From assembly GCF_003219795.1 (NCBI RefSeq), contig NZ_QJVC01000007.1, forward strand, positions 1 to 64,000: a DNA stretch of 64,000 nt, given 5' to 3'. This DNA is from Arthrobacter psychrolactophilus (lineage in GTDB: Bacteria; Actinomycetota; Actinomycetes; Actinomycetales; Micrococcaceae). A program made the translations under genes and the position numbers. Shown one piece after another: positions 1 through 8,211 of the stretch; position 1 is the first letter of the stretch, and each line of letters opens with the position of its first letter. The notes under the pieces were generated by a model. It was not told where the DNA came from. It saw only the letters and a list, made by a program, of their open reading frames with translations, and searched no databases.

Positions 1-46
1 TGGTACTGCATTCGTGAGGATGTGGGAGAGTAGGACACCGCCGGAC
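1..46 (+). rRNA. rrf: 5S ribosomal RNA, 3' end (partial)
   Basis: The first ~46 bases match the conserved 3' part of actinobacterial 5S rRNA: the GATGGTACTGC-type loop remnant, GTGGGAGAGTAGG, and a terminal CACCGCCGGAC. The 5' part lies before the window, so an rRNA operon ends here. The exact 3' end may differ by one or two bases. Recognised from memory of the consensus, not by a covariance model. Confidence 0.9.
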
Positions 47-62
47 AACACGTAACAAGGTC

Positions 63-92
63 GAGGCCCCACACCACACGGTGCGGGGCCTC
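63..92 (+). terminator. Hairpin terminator after 5S rRNA
   Basis: A 13-base arm (63-75) pairs with 80-92 at 12 of 13 positions around a 4-base loop, starting GAGGCCCC and ending GGGGCCTC, followed by CCTTC. It sits 16 bases after the 5S end, as expected for an rRNA operon terminator. Confidence 0.8.
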
Positions 93-112
93 CCTTCATA
101 GACAAACAAAAA

Positions 113-143
113 CGATAGCCACCCCACACCGGGGTGGCTATCG
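113..143. terminator. Second perfect hairpin after the rRNA operon
   Basis: Arms 113-125 and 131-143 are perfect 13-base reverse complements (CGATAGCC... / ...GGCTATCG) with a 5-base loop, followed by CCCTTTA. It is probably a second, back-up terminator of the rRNA operon. Confidence 0.7.
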
Positions 144-379
144 CCCTTTAACACCACCACCATCTTGGCCGGCCGTGAGTGAGGAGCAATTGGTCAAGGA
201 TCTTGAAGCTGATGCTGCTATTGAATGTGGGAAGAATCATTCGCTCAGAACGATCCTAAGCCAAGTGCTGGCACATTCCACGAGGTTTAGTAGGCGGAAT
301 GATAAAGACGTCGGCGCACTTTGGTCTTCATAATGATGGAGTTGGGGATAACTGGAATCGTGAGGGGTAGGGTTGCTAG
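144..379. other. Gene-poor stretch with a 52-codon open frame (175-333)
   Basis: Between the rRNA terminators and the START-like gene I see only one short frame, GTG at 175 to TAA at 331-333. Its translation starts VSEEQLVKDLEADAA and contains SLRTILSQVLAHSTRF. That weakly recalls the C-terminal SLRW-x-L-x-H-x-x-x-x-x-ARH segment of DinB/DUF664 proteins, so it could be a decayed remnant of such a gene. There is no clear ribosome binding site. The stretch is AT-richer than most of the window. No RNA gene was recognised. Confidence 0.25.
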
Positions 380-868
380 ATGCACAATCTTTTTTCACAC
401 GCTCATGAGCCTGACTATGTATCTCCTCCGTCAGTTGTACCGTACGAGGGTGCTGTAGTTCTCGATGTTCCCGAGCATCAGGCCTTTGATGGCTTCACCG
501 ATGCGGTTCATCTTTGGTGGCCAGTTTCTGAAATGAGTGTGTTCGGCGAGGGTAGCCATGTAGCTATCCTTCGCGATCACCTCGTAGAAGAGTCTGAAGA
601 TGGAGAAGAGATAATTTGGGCCGATGTTCAAGAGTGGGATTCGCCCGAATTCATCAGATTCCGTTGGACTCTCGGCCAGGAGGAATTTGGAACTTCTGAC
701 GTTGACATCCGATTTGAAGCAGTGGATGGTGGAATGACCCAGGTGACGATCAGTTGCGAGCGTGCTATGTCCTCTGAAAGTGACTCGGACAACGTCTTTG
801 TTTGTGATTGGTCACTCATCTTGTCCAGATACGCCAGATTCATGGGTGGAGCGGCGAAGCTCGACTAG
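380..868 (+). CDS. START-like (SRPBCC/AHSA1) domain protein
   Basis: This 162-residue protein has the SRPBCC/AHSA1 pattern: a first strand (residues ~25-35), a helix with FDGFTDAVHLWWP, then alternating strands with DVQEWDSPEFIRFRW and a late GMTQVTISCER strand before a C-terminal helix. The fold has a hydrophobic cavity; members bind hydrophobic ligands or act as stress or detoxification proteins, so the substrate cannot be predicted. No partner gene is adjacent, although such genes often sit next to an ArsR regulator. Codon use (many T-ending codons) is less GC-rich than the downstream block, which may mean recent acquisition. The start is ATG at 380 after GAGGGGTAGGG. Family placement is from pattern only. 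Confidence 0.65.
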   Translation: MHNLFSHAHEPDYVSPPSVVPYEGAVVLDVPEHQAFDGFTDAVHLWWPVSEMSVFGEGSHVAILRDHLVEESEDGEEIIWADVQEWDSPEFIRFRWTLGQEEFGTSDVDIRFEAVDGGMTQVTISCERAMSSESDSDNVFVCDWSLILSRYARFMGGAAKLD

Positions 869-972
869 ACTGGTAGATGGACCAATAGATCCAGAGATTT
901 TTCGATAATCATCAATAGTGAAGAGCGGCTGTTACTGTGCCAGTTAGTGCGCTCGAAGGTTTAGGAGTCGAC

Positions 973-3222
973 ATGGCTGAGCAATACGACGGCAAGCGCG
1001 AGGACAATTCTCGCGGACGCGAAAACAAGGGTGGCAGCGATCGCCCCTACACGCAGCGTCCCCCCACCAACGACCGCCAGCCGGCGCGTCCGTACTCCGA
1101 TCGCCCAGCGCGTTCCTTCGGTGACCGAGACAACCGCGGTGGCCAGGGTGGACAAGGCGGACGCCCCTCAGCTGAGCGTTCCTCACGTCCCGCCTATGGT
1201 AACCGTGATGATCGTCCGGCTCGTTCCGGTGGCGACCGTCCCTCATATGGTGACCGCGAAAACCGTGGAGCCGATCGCCCCATGGTTAACGGACGCCGTG
1301 AAGACCGCAAGCCGTTCGGCGAGCGTGGTGGCCGTCCCTCAGGCGATCGTCCGTCATACGGCGACCGCCCGGCACGCAGCAACGACCGCCCCGCATTCGG
1401 TGACCGTCCGGCACGTAGCAACGACCGCCCGTCATACGGCAGCCGTGACGATCGTGGCGCTCAGGGTGGCCGTCCCTCAGGCGATCGCCCGTCCTTCGGT
1501 GACCGCCCGGCACGCAGCAACGATCGCCCTTCATACGGCAGCCGTGACGACCGCGGCGCACAGGGTGGCCGTCCCTCAGGCGATCGCCCGTCATACGGTG
1601 ACCGCCCGGCACGCAGCAACGATCGCCCTTCATACGGTGACCGCCCGGCACGCAGCAACGATCGCCCTTCATACGGCAGCCGTGACGACCGCGGCGCCCA
1701 GGGTGGCCGTTCATTCGGTGACCGCGACGCACGCCCCGCACGCAGCAACGACCGCCCTTCATACGGTGACCGCCCGGCACGCAGCAACGACCGCCCTTCA
1801 TACGGTGACCGCCCGGCACGCAGCAACGACCGCCCGTCATACGGCAGCCGTGACGATCGTGGCGCTCAGGGTGGCCGTTCATTCGGTGACCGTGACTCGC
1901 GCCCTGCTCGTAGCAATGACCGTCCTTCCTACGGTGACCGCCCCGCCCGTAGCAACGACCGCCCCTATGGCAACCGCGATGACCGCGGTGCTCAGGGTGG
2001 CCGCCCGTCAGGCGATCGCCCGTCATACGGCAGCCGTGACGACCGTGGCGCACAGGGCGGCCGTTCATTCGGCGACCGCGACGCACGTCCGGCACGTAGC
2101 AACGATCGTCCGTCCTTCGGTGATCGTCCGGCCCGTAGCAATGATCGTCCGTCCTTCGGTGATCGTCCGGCACGTAGCAACGATCGCCCGGCCCGTGGCC
2201 GCGATGACCGTAGCTCCAGCACGGGTCCTCGCACGGCACCGGAGCGTAACGCTGCCGATCTGCGCAGCTCCAACCGCCCCGACCGCGAGCGTTCACCGGA
2301 AATCGATTCCGATGTAACGGGTCAGGAACTGGACAAGGTTACCCGCGCCCAGCTCCGCATCTTGGACGAGCGCAACAACGAGTGGGTTTCAAAGCACCTC
2401 GTGATGGCCGGCCGATTGATCGACTTCGTTCCGGAGGTTGCTTTCGAGCACGCCCTGGCTGCAAGCCGTCGCGGTGGCCGTTTGGCCTGTGTTCGTGAAG
2501 CTGTTGCTATGACGGCTTACGCCGCTGGCAAGTACGGTGAGGCTCTTCGCGAGCTGCGCACCTACCGCCGCATCAGTGGCTCGAACGTGCACCTGCCGCT
2601 CATGGCTGACTGCGAACGCGGTCTGGGCCGTCCGGACCGTGCGCTTGATCTGATCCAGTCAGAGGATGCCTCAACTCTGGACATGGCCGGCAAGGTCGAA
2701 TTGGCCATTGTTGAATCAGGTGCCCGTGGCGACTTGGGCGAGATGGACGCAGCCCTGGCTGCCCTGGAGATCCCGCAGCTGGACATGAACCGCGCCTTCT
2801 CCTTCAGCCCGCGTCTGTTCCGTGCCTACGGCATGGTCCTGCGCGCCGCTGGTCGCAAGGATGAAGCCAAGGTCTGGGAACGTCAGGCATTGGTTGCCGA
2901 GGAAGCTCTCGGCATCGACGACACCACCGACCAGATCATCATGGATCTCGGCGATGACGACGATGTGCCCTTGGAATCCCCGCGTGTGCGCGTCTCCGAC
3001 GTCATGGATGCACCTGTTGCCCCCGTGATGAACGACGACGACACCAAGGCTGCTGCCGAACTCACCTCGGGCGATGCTCAGGAAGCTGATGAGACGAACG
3101 TGGATGACGCAGAGTCCTCCTACTTCGAATCTGACGATGCCGAGTCCGACGCTGACAGCGCCGAAGAAGCTGACGCCTCGGAAGACGAGGATTCAGAGCA
3201 GCACAATCACAGTGACAACTAA
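973..3222 (+). CDS. Repeat-rich disordered protein with C-terminal helical (TPR-like) domain
   Basis: The start is ATG 973 with AGGAG at 963-967; an upstream in-frame GTG at 937 has no such site. The 749-residue product has three parts. Residues ~1-445 are low complexity, made of D, R, G, P, S and N, with 13 copies of RPARSNDRP and 6 of DDRGAQGGR. Residues ~455-660 are helical with TPR-like pairs (AYAAGKYGEALRELRTYRR, GRPDRALDLI, AAGRKDEAKVWERQALV). The last ~90 residues are strongly acidic (EADASEDEDSEQ). The C-terminal domain occurs in many actinobacteria next to the HAD-tlyA-nadK cluster, usually annotated as hypothetical or TPR protein. The stop overlaps the GTG start of the HAD gene, which suggests co-transcription. 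Function unknown; the polyampholytic tail suggests RNA or ribosome association, which is inference. Confidence 0.85.
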   Translation: MAEQYDGKREDNSRGRENKGGSDRPYTQRPPTNDRQPARPYSDRPARSFGDRDNRGGQGGQGGRPSAERSSRPAYGNRDDRPARSGGDRPSYGDRENRGADRPMVNGRREDRKPFGERGGRPSGDRPSYGDRPARSNDRPAFGDRPARSNDRPSYGSRDDRGAQGGRPSGDRPSFGDRPARSNDRPSYGSRDDRGAQGGRPSGDRPSYGDRPARSNDRPSYGDRPARSNDRPSYGSRDDRGAQGGRSFGDRDARPARSNDRPSYGDRPARSNDRPSYGDRPARSNDRPSYGSRDDRGAQGGRSFGDRDSRPARSNDRPSYGDRPARSNDRPYGNRDDRGAQGGRPSGDRPSYGSRDDRGAQGGRSFGDRDARPARSNDRPSFGDRPARSNDRPSFGDRPARSNDRPARGRDDRSSSTGPRTAPERNAADLRSSNRPDRERSPEIDSDVTGQELDKVTRAQLRILDERNNEWVSKHLVMAGRLIDFVPEVAFEHALAASRRGGRLACVREAVAMTAYAAGKYGEALRELRTYRRISGSNVHLPLMADCERGLGRPDRALDLIQSEDASTLDMAGKVELAIVESGARGDLGEMDAALAALEIPQLDMNRAFSFSPRLFRAYGMVLRAAGRKDEAKVWERQALVAEEALGIDDTTDQIIMDLGDDDDVPLESPRVRVSDVMDAPVAPVMNDDDTKAAAELTSGDAQEADETNVDDAESSYFESDDAESDADSAEEADASEDEDSEQHNHSDN
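1363..2193 (+). repeat. In-frame tandem repeats, 39-bp unit, within the disordered domain
   Basis: The basic unit encodes DRPARSNDRPSYG (13 codons, 39 bp). It alternates with a second module, SRDDRGAQGGR plus PSG or SFG. There are 13 RPARSNDRP copies and 6 DDRGAQGGR copies. Copies differ mostly at synonymous third positions (GAC/GAT, CGC/CGT), so the amino-acid pattern is better kept than the DNA. That argues for selection on the protein rather than very recent duplication. Every unit is a multiple of three bases, so copy changes would keep the frame. Confidence 0.9.
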
Positions 3223-4222
3223 AACGTTGCTGACTGATTTTGATGCCGTTCTGGCGGATCTGGACGGCGTAGTTTACGCCGGTCCGAACGCCATTCCCGG
3301 TGCGATCGAGGCATTGAACGCCCTTGCAGCGATCGATGTGAAGCTGGCGTACGTGACGAATAATGCCTCACGTACGCCAGCGCAGGTCGCGGCTCATCTA
3401 CGCGAACTCGGTGCGCCCGCTGCCGATGATCAGGTTGTCAGCTCCGCCCAGGCAGGTGCTGCCCTTTTGGCACAGAAGTTCCCTGAGGGCAGCAAGGTGC
3501 TTGTCACCGGCAGCTCCGCTTTGGCACAGGAAGTCGAGAGTCTTGGCATGAAGGTTGTTGAAAGCGCCCTTGATGCCCCGGACGTTGTCATCCAAGGCTT
3601 TGATCCGACGTTGGGCTGGGCGGATTTGGCCGAAGCCTCCTACGCCATCAATGCCGGTGCGCTCTGGATCGCGACCAATACGGACATGACGATTCCGCGG
3701 GATCGTGGCATCGCCCCCGGTAACGGGAGCCTTGTCGCGGTGGTTCGTGCCGCCGTCGATCATGATCCTTTGGTGGCAGGCAAGCCCGAGGCGCCACTGT
3801 TCTACACGGCCGCCAACCGGCTTGGGGCCACGTCCCCGCTGGTGGTTGGCGACCGACTGGACACCGATATCTTGGGCGGCAACAACGCTGGCATGGCTAC
3901 AGCGTTGGTCCTGACCGGTGTGGATTCGGGCGAAACCGCGTTGCGTGCCTGCACGGCGCAGCGTCCGGGATTCATCATCCCCACCCTGGCGGACTTCTTC
4001 CTCCCGTATCCGCAGATTAAGCACGACGGCGCGACGGTCACCTGTGGTGCCGCTGCTGCGACCGTCGAGCTTGCCGAATCGGGGGAGTCCATGGTGCATA
4101 TCGCCGGAACTCCGGAGGATGTTGACGCTTGGCGGGCTGCCTGTGCCGCATGGTGGGCCGTGGTCCCGGACACCACGAGCGCAACGGATCCCATCCTTAG
4201 CTGGGGTTCCACGCTGCCATGA
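3212..4222 (+). CDS. HAD superfamily (class IIA) hydrolase
   Basis: A NagD/phosphoglycolate-phosphatase-like HAD phosphatase of 336 residues. Motif I is DFDAVLADLDGVVYAG, in which the nucleophile Asp and the acid/base Asp form DxD. Motif II is VTNNAS, motif III lies near GKPEAPLF, and motif IV is VVGDRLDTDILGGNNAGM. A C2-type cap domain lies between motifs II and III. I chose GTG 3212, which overlaps the upstream stop, because residues before it do not fit the family; the frame is open further upstream but only as a shadow of the preceding gene. Members dephosphorylate small sugar phosphates or nucleotides; the substrate here is unknown. The stop overlaps the next ATG (ATGA), showing tight coupling. 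Confidence 0.85.
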   Translation: MTTKTLLTDFDAVLADLDGVVYAGPNAIPGAIEALNALAAIDVKLAYVTNNASRTPAQVAAHLRELGAPAADDQVVSSAQAGAALLAQKFPEGSKVLVTGSSALAQEVESLGMKVVESALDAPDVVIQGFDPTLGWADLAEASYAINAGALWIATNTDMTIPRDRGIAPGNGSLVAVVRAAVDHDPLVAGKPEAPLFYTAANRLGATSPLVVGDRLDTDILGGNNAGMATALVLTGVDSGETALRACTAQRPGFIIPTLADFFLPYPQIKHDGATVTCGAAAATVELAESGESMVHIAGTPEDVDAWRAACAAWWAVVPDTTSATDPILSWGSTLP

Positions 4223-4425
4223 GTTTTCCACGTGAGTCCGAGGCAGGGACCTCAACGTCCCTGCCTACGGGCGATCATGCCGTCGACGCGTTAATCTCGA
4301 CAGCCGCTCAGACGGCTCAATTGCCGGCTGATGAGCACAAAGCACTCTATTCTTCTGTCATTGCTGGGCTCGAACAAGAGCTCAACTCCGACCCCCACAC
4401 GCAGCTGAGCGGAGCCGCTTCATGA
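4219..4425 (+). CDS. Small hypothetical protein between HAD and tlyA
   Basis: A 68-residue protein linked by ATGA overlaps at both ends, with the HAD gene upstream and tlyA downstream. That makes it very likely a real, translationally coupled gene. Residues 1-20 are polar and probably disordered; residues ~22-58 (VDALISTAAQTAQL, EHKALYSSVIAGLEQELN) form a predicted amphipathic helical pair. No catalytic motif or membrane segment is present. Small proteins of this kind occur at the same place in other actinobacteria, but I know of no function. Confidence 0.75.
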   Translation: MSFPRESEAGTSTSLPTGDHAVDALISTAAQTAQLPADEHKALYSSVIAGLEQELNSDPHTQLSGAAS

Positions 4426-5246
4426 CCCGTCTTGATCAAGAACTCGTCAACCGAGGACTTGCACGTTCACGCACGGTCGCGGCAACCTTTATCAAGGCTG
4501 GCCGTGTCATCGTCGCAGGTACCTCCACTACCAAGTCCGCGCTAGCCGTGGATGCCGACAGCGTTATCGAGGTGCTCCCCGGACATGAAGAGGACTACGT
4601 CTCACGCGCCGGCCATAAACTTGCCGGCGCCCTCGCCCACTTTTCCCAGATCACCGTGGCAGGAAAACGCTGCCTCGACGCTGGGGCCTCAACCGGTGGA
4701 TTTACCGACGTGCTCCTGCGAAAAGGTGCGGCCAGTGTTGCCGCCGTCGACGTGGGACATGACCAATTGGTGGACTCCCTGCGCCACGATCCGCGGGTAG
4801 AGGTCCACGAGGGCCTCAATATTCGTTTTATGCAGCCCGGCGATGTGGGCGCTCTCGCCGACCTCACCGTCTGCGACCTTTCCTTTATTTCCCTGACCAA
4901 GGTCATGGCCCCGCTGACTCTCGCCACCAAGCCCGGTGGTGAGCTGTTGCTCATGGTTAAACCGCAATTTGAGGTCGGCAAGGACAATTTGGCCCGCACC
5001 GGTGTTGTCAGTAGTGAGAATGAACGACGCCGGGCCGTCGCCTTGGTGGCCCATTCGGCGGTTGCCAACGGCCTCACCTTGGACGGGATTGGGACCAGCT
5101 CCCTGCCTGGCCAGGAGGGAAATGTTGAATATTTCTTGCTGGCTACCCGAACTGTGTCAGCCCCTGCGCATAAGATCAAAGAGCAGGATGGCATAGAAGA
5201 ACAGGACAACGCGGTGGAGCGGCTCTTGAGTCAACTCTGGCCCTAA
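4422..5246 (+). CDS. tlyA: TlyA family rRNA 2'-O-methyltransferase
   Basis: TlyA methylates the 2'-O of cytidines in 16S and 23S rRNA using SAM, and its absence causes capreomycin resistance in mycobacteria (family knowledge). The 274-residue product has an N-terminal S4 RNA-binding domain (residues ~1-58, LDQELVNRGLARSR) and an FtsJ-type methyltransferase domain. The SAM loop is CLDAGASTGGFTDVL (84-98), and the KDKE catalytic tetrad can be placed at K66, D152, K180 and E236. It starts by ATGA overlap with the preceding small gene. Length is normal for the family. Confidence 0.95.
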   Translation: MTRLDQELVNRGLARSRTVAATFIKAGRVIVAGTSTTKSALAVDADSVIEVLPGHEEDYVSRAGHKLAGALAHFSQITVAGKRCLDAGASTGGFTDVLLRKGAASVAAVDVGHDQLVDSLRHDPRVEVHEGLNIRFMQPGDVGALADLTVCDLSFISLTKVMAPLTLATKPGGELLLMVKPQFEVGKDNLARTGVVSSENERRRAVALVAHSAVANGLTLDGIGTSSLPGQEGNVEYFLLATRTVSAPAHKIKEQDGIEEQDNAVERLLSQLWP

Positions 5247-5335
5247 GCTTGCAAGAGGCGGCCCCGCCATGATGTCCTGCTAGCGGTGGATCGGCTTCCG
5301 GCAGATTCGCAACCAACATGATGAGGAAACAGCAC

Positions 5336-6409
5336 ATGACACGGCGCGTCTTGATTCTGGCCCACACTGGCCGAGAAGAATCGATGCTTGCAGCCCTTGA
5401 GGCGTGCGTTGAGCTTCATGCAAACAACATTGTCCCGGTCATGTACGCCGAAGAGTTAGCCGATATGACCGGCTACCTGGGCGTCTCCGGTGTCAGGATG
5501 GAAATCCTCGACAGGGACGTGACCCTGGCAGACATTGAGCTGGTCATGGTCCTGGGCGGCGATGGAACTATTCTGCGGGCCGCAGAGATTGTGCGCGATT
5601 ACGATGTTCCCTTGCTCGGCGTGAACCTTGGCCATGTGGGCTTCCTGGCGGAAAGCGAACGCGAGGAACTCATTCAAACGGTTTCGGCCGTGGTGCAGCG
5701 CAGGTACTCCGTGGAGGAGCGCATGTGCCTAGACGTCCTGGTCAAGGTGGCCGGCAAGGTCGTGGCACATACCTGGGCACTCAATGAGGTGGCCCTGGAA
5801 AAAGGCAACCGCGAACGCATGATCGAGGTTGTCACCGAGGTTGATGGTCGCCCACTGACCTCCTTCGGCTGCGACGGCGTGGTCATGGCCACCCCCACAG
5901 GATCCACCGCCTACGCCTTTTCCGCCGGCGGCCCCGTGGTCTGGCCCGGTGTTGAGGCGTTGCTCATGGTTCCCATCAGCGCTCACGCTTTGTTCGCCAA
6001 GCCACTTGTCGTATCCCCGTCCTCCACCCTGGCCGTGGAAGTTCTGAGCCGCAACGGCGCCTACGGTGTCATCTGGTGTGATGGTCGGCGGACCGTGGAT
6101 CTGTTGCCCGGGGCCCGCATCGAGGTCACCCGATCCACCAAACCGGTCAAACTCGCCAGGACCCAGCAGTCCACGTTCTCCGAACGCTTGGTGCGGAAGT
6201 TTGAGCTGCCCGTGCAAGGTTGGCGTGGCCCGGCCGTTGAGGTTTCGCAGACGCCCACCACCCAGCTGCCGATCATCAAGACCCCTAAGCCTAAAACCTC
6301 ACTCGAGGGACCTCCGACGGGACCCGTCCCGCCGGTGCCAGACCTGAGAATCCCGCCGGAAAGCAGCTACTCCGGCACCACTGCCTTCTATGGGGAGGAG
6401 CGCCCATGA
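5336..6409 (+). CDS. nadK: NAD kinase
   Basis: Phosphorylates NAD to NADP with ATP or polyphosphate. The start is ATG 5336, because GAGGAAA (5323-5329) lies six bases before it; ATGs at 5318 and 5321 would overlap that site. The 357-residue product carries the GGDGT motif at residues 74-78, GVNLGHVGFLAE, and the NAD-binding TPTGSTAYAFSAGGPVV segment. The last ~55 residues are a Pro/Thr-rich extension (TPTTQLPIIKTPKPK) beyond the usual fold, probably disordered. Overlaps recN by ATGA. Confidence 0.95.
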   Translation: MTRRVLILAHTGREESMLAALEACVELHANNIVPVMYAEELADMTGYLGVSGVRMEILDRDVTLADIELVMVLGGDGTILRAAEIVRDYDVPLLGVNLGHVGFLAESEREELIQTVSAVVQRRYSVEERMCLDVLVKVAGKVVAHTWALNEVALEKGNRERMIEVVTEVDGRPLTSFGCDGVVMATPTGSTAYAFSAGGPVVWPGVEALLMVPISAHALFAKPLVVSPSSTLAVEVLSRNGAYGVIWCDGRRTVDLLPGARIEVTRSTKPVKLARTQQSTFSERLVRKFELPVQGWRGPAVEVSQTPTTQLPIIKTPKPKTSLEGPPTGPVPPVPDLRIPPESSYSGTTAFYGEERP

Positions 6410-8133
6410 TTGAAGAAATCCGCATCCGCGATCTGGGCGTCATCTCGGAATCAACCCTTCCGCTGGGTCCCGGGCTGAGCGTCGTCAGTGGTGAAACCGG
6501 CGCCGGTAAGACCATGGTCGTGACCGCCGTCGGGCTGTTGCTGGGCAATCGGGCCGATGCCGGAGCCGTCCGCAATGGCGCCAAGAATGCCTCGGCCGAG
6601 GCCACCTTGACGCTGCCCCAAGGACACCCGGCCCTGCAGCGCGCCCTCGAGGCCGGCGCCGACATTGACGAGTTCGACGGCGGAGCCCAACTGATCCTGG
6701 CGCGCACCGTGAGCGCCGATGGGCGCAGCCGCGCCCACGTGGGTGGTCGCAGTGCCCCCATCGGCGTCCTCAATGAGCTGGGGGAGGCCCTCGTGGCCGT
6801 GCACGGGCAGTCGGATCAGATCCGGCTCAAGAACCCGTCGGCGCAGCGAGAGGCGCTCGATAAATTTGCCGCCGAGGCCAACAAAGGATTCTCGGCAAAA
6901 CTAGCCAGCTACCGTGGTGTCTTTAATCGGTGGCGTGCCGTTCAGGCCGAGCTTGCCGAGCTGCGCTCCGCGAGCCGGGAACGCCTGCGGGAGGCGGACT
7001 CCCTGACCACGGCGCTAGCCGAGATTGACGCCGTCGCACCTTTAGAGGCCGAGGATGAACTTCTCAAGGCGCAGGCCGTCAAGCTGGGCAATGTGGAGGA
7101 GCTGCGCAAGGCCACCTTGGGGGCGCACGAGGCCCTCAGCGCCGCCGACTATGGTGACGGCGTGGATGCGGCAGGTCTCGTGGACACGGCCAAACGGCTC
7201 GTGGAGAGCGTGGCAGATGCCGATGAGGAACTGACGCAAACCACCAAGCGGCTCTCCGAGGTGGGTTATCTCCTGGCCGATATTGCCCGGGACTTGGCCA
7301 GCTATGCCACCTCGCTGGATTCCGACGGCCCGGGACGCCTGTCCGAGGTCGAGGATCGTCGCGGGGAACTGGCTGTGCTCGTGCGCAAGTATGCGCCCAC
7401 GATCGATGAGGTCATCGAGTGGGCAGATACGGCGCGAGTGCGGCTGACTGAGCTCAGCGATGACTCCGGACGGATCGAATCCCTCGAGGCCGAGGAGCTC
7501 GCCGCTCTCGCCGAGCTGGGAGTCTTGGCCGCCGAGGTGAGCGCCATGCGCCGCAAGGCCGCCGACAAGCTGGCCAAGGCCGTCAGCGCCGAGCTCAAGG
7601 CCCTGGCCATGCCCGACGCCAAGCTGGTCATCGAGATCAACACGGCAGAGCGCAGCATCCACGGCGAGGATGATATCGCCTTCCTGCTGGCTCCTCACGC
7701 AGGCGCCTCACCGCGCCCCCTGGGCAAGGGGGCCTCCGGTGGTGAGCTCTCACGCGTCATGCTGGCGCTGGAAGTCGTGCTGGCCGCCGTCGACCCTGTT
7801 CCAACCTTTGTCTTCGATGAAGTGGACTCGGGTGTCGGTGGCAAGGCCGCCGTGGAAATTGGGCGCCGCCTGGCGATGTTGGCCGAGCATGTGCAGGTTC
7901 TGGTCGTGACGCACCTGCCTCAGGTTGCGGCCTTCGCGGACCAACATATCCTCGTGACGAAGAGTTCTGTGAGTAAAAACTCAACAGGCATCACCACCAG
8001 TAATGTGCGGCTTTTGACGTACGAGGAACGGGTTGTGGAACTGGCCAGAATGCTTGCTGGACAGGAAGATTCCGCGACAGCACAGGCCCATGCCAAGGAA
8101 TTACTGGCTCAAGGAGCACGTTCGCAGAAGTAG
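6406..8133 (+). CDS. recN: DNA repair protein RecN
   Basis: An SMC-like ATPase that acts early in double-strand break repair and recombination. The 575-residue protein has Walker A GETGAGKT (29-36), a Q-loop region around VHGQSDQ, two long coiled-coil arms rich in A, E, L and R (~155-400), an ABC signature-like GGELSRVMLALE, and Walker B FVFDEVDSGVGG. Family length is typical. It starts with an ATGA overlap on nadK and is the last gene of the HAD-tlyA-nadK-recN block. The intergenic space before pyrG is short, and I saw no clear hairpin there. Confidence 0.95.
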   Translation: MIEEIRIRDLGVISESTLPLGPGLSVVSGETGAGKTMVVTAVGLLLGNRADAGAVRNGAKNASAEATLTLPQGHPALQRALEAGADIDEFDGGAQLILARTVSADGRSRAHVGGRSAPIGVLNELGEALVAVHGQSDQIRLKNPSAQREALDKFAAEANKGFSAKLASYRGVFNRWRAVQAELAELRSASRERLREADSLTTALAEIDAVAPLEAEDELLKAQAVKLGNVEELRKATLGAHEALSAADYGDGVDAAGLVDTAKRLVESVADADEELTQTTKRLSEVGYLLADIARDLASYATSLDSDGPGRLSEVEDRRGELAVLVRKYAPTIDEVIEWADTARVRLTELSDDSGRIESLEAEELAALAELGVLAAEVSAMRRKAADKLAKAVSAELKALAMPDAKLVIEINTAERSIHGEDDIAFLLAPHAGASPRPLGKGASGGELSRVMLALEVVLAAVDPVPTFVFDEVDSGVGGKAAVEIGRRLAMLAEHVQVLVVTHLPQVAAFADQHILVTKSSVSKNSTGITTSNVRLLTYEERVVELARMLAGQEDSATAQAHAKELLAQGARSQK

Positions 8134-8211
8134 TTTTCGCAGTGGCATCGCAAAAATTAACCAACCGAGCAGGCACGAAAAATCGCTCATTAGATGATAG
8201 GCTCGAATTCC

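Noticed and set aside
937-972. Upstream GTG start for the repeat protein
   Set aside because: AGGAG at 963-967 fits ATG 973; the twelve extra residues have no support.
1286-2296. Long frame on the minus strand (336 codons), and a plus-strand frame 1031-2317, across the repeat region
   Set aside because: Both are shadows of the repetitive in-frame coding sequence; their translations are low-complexity artefacts with no ribosome site, and the true frame continues into a folded domain.
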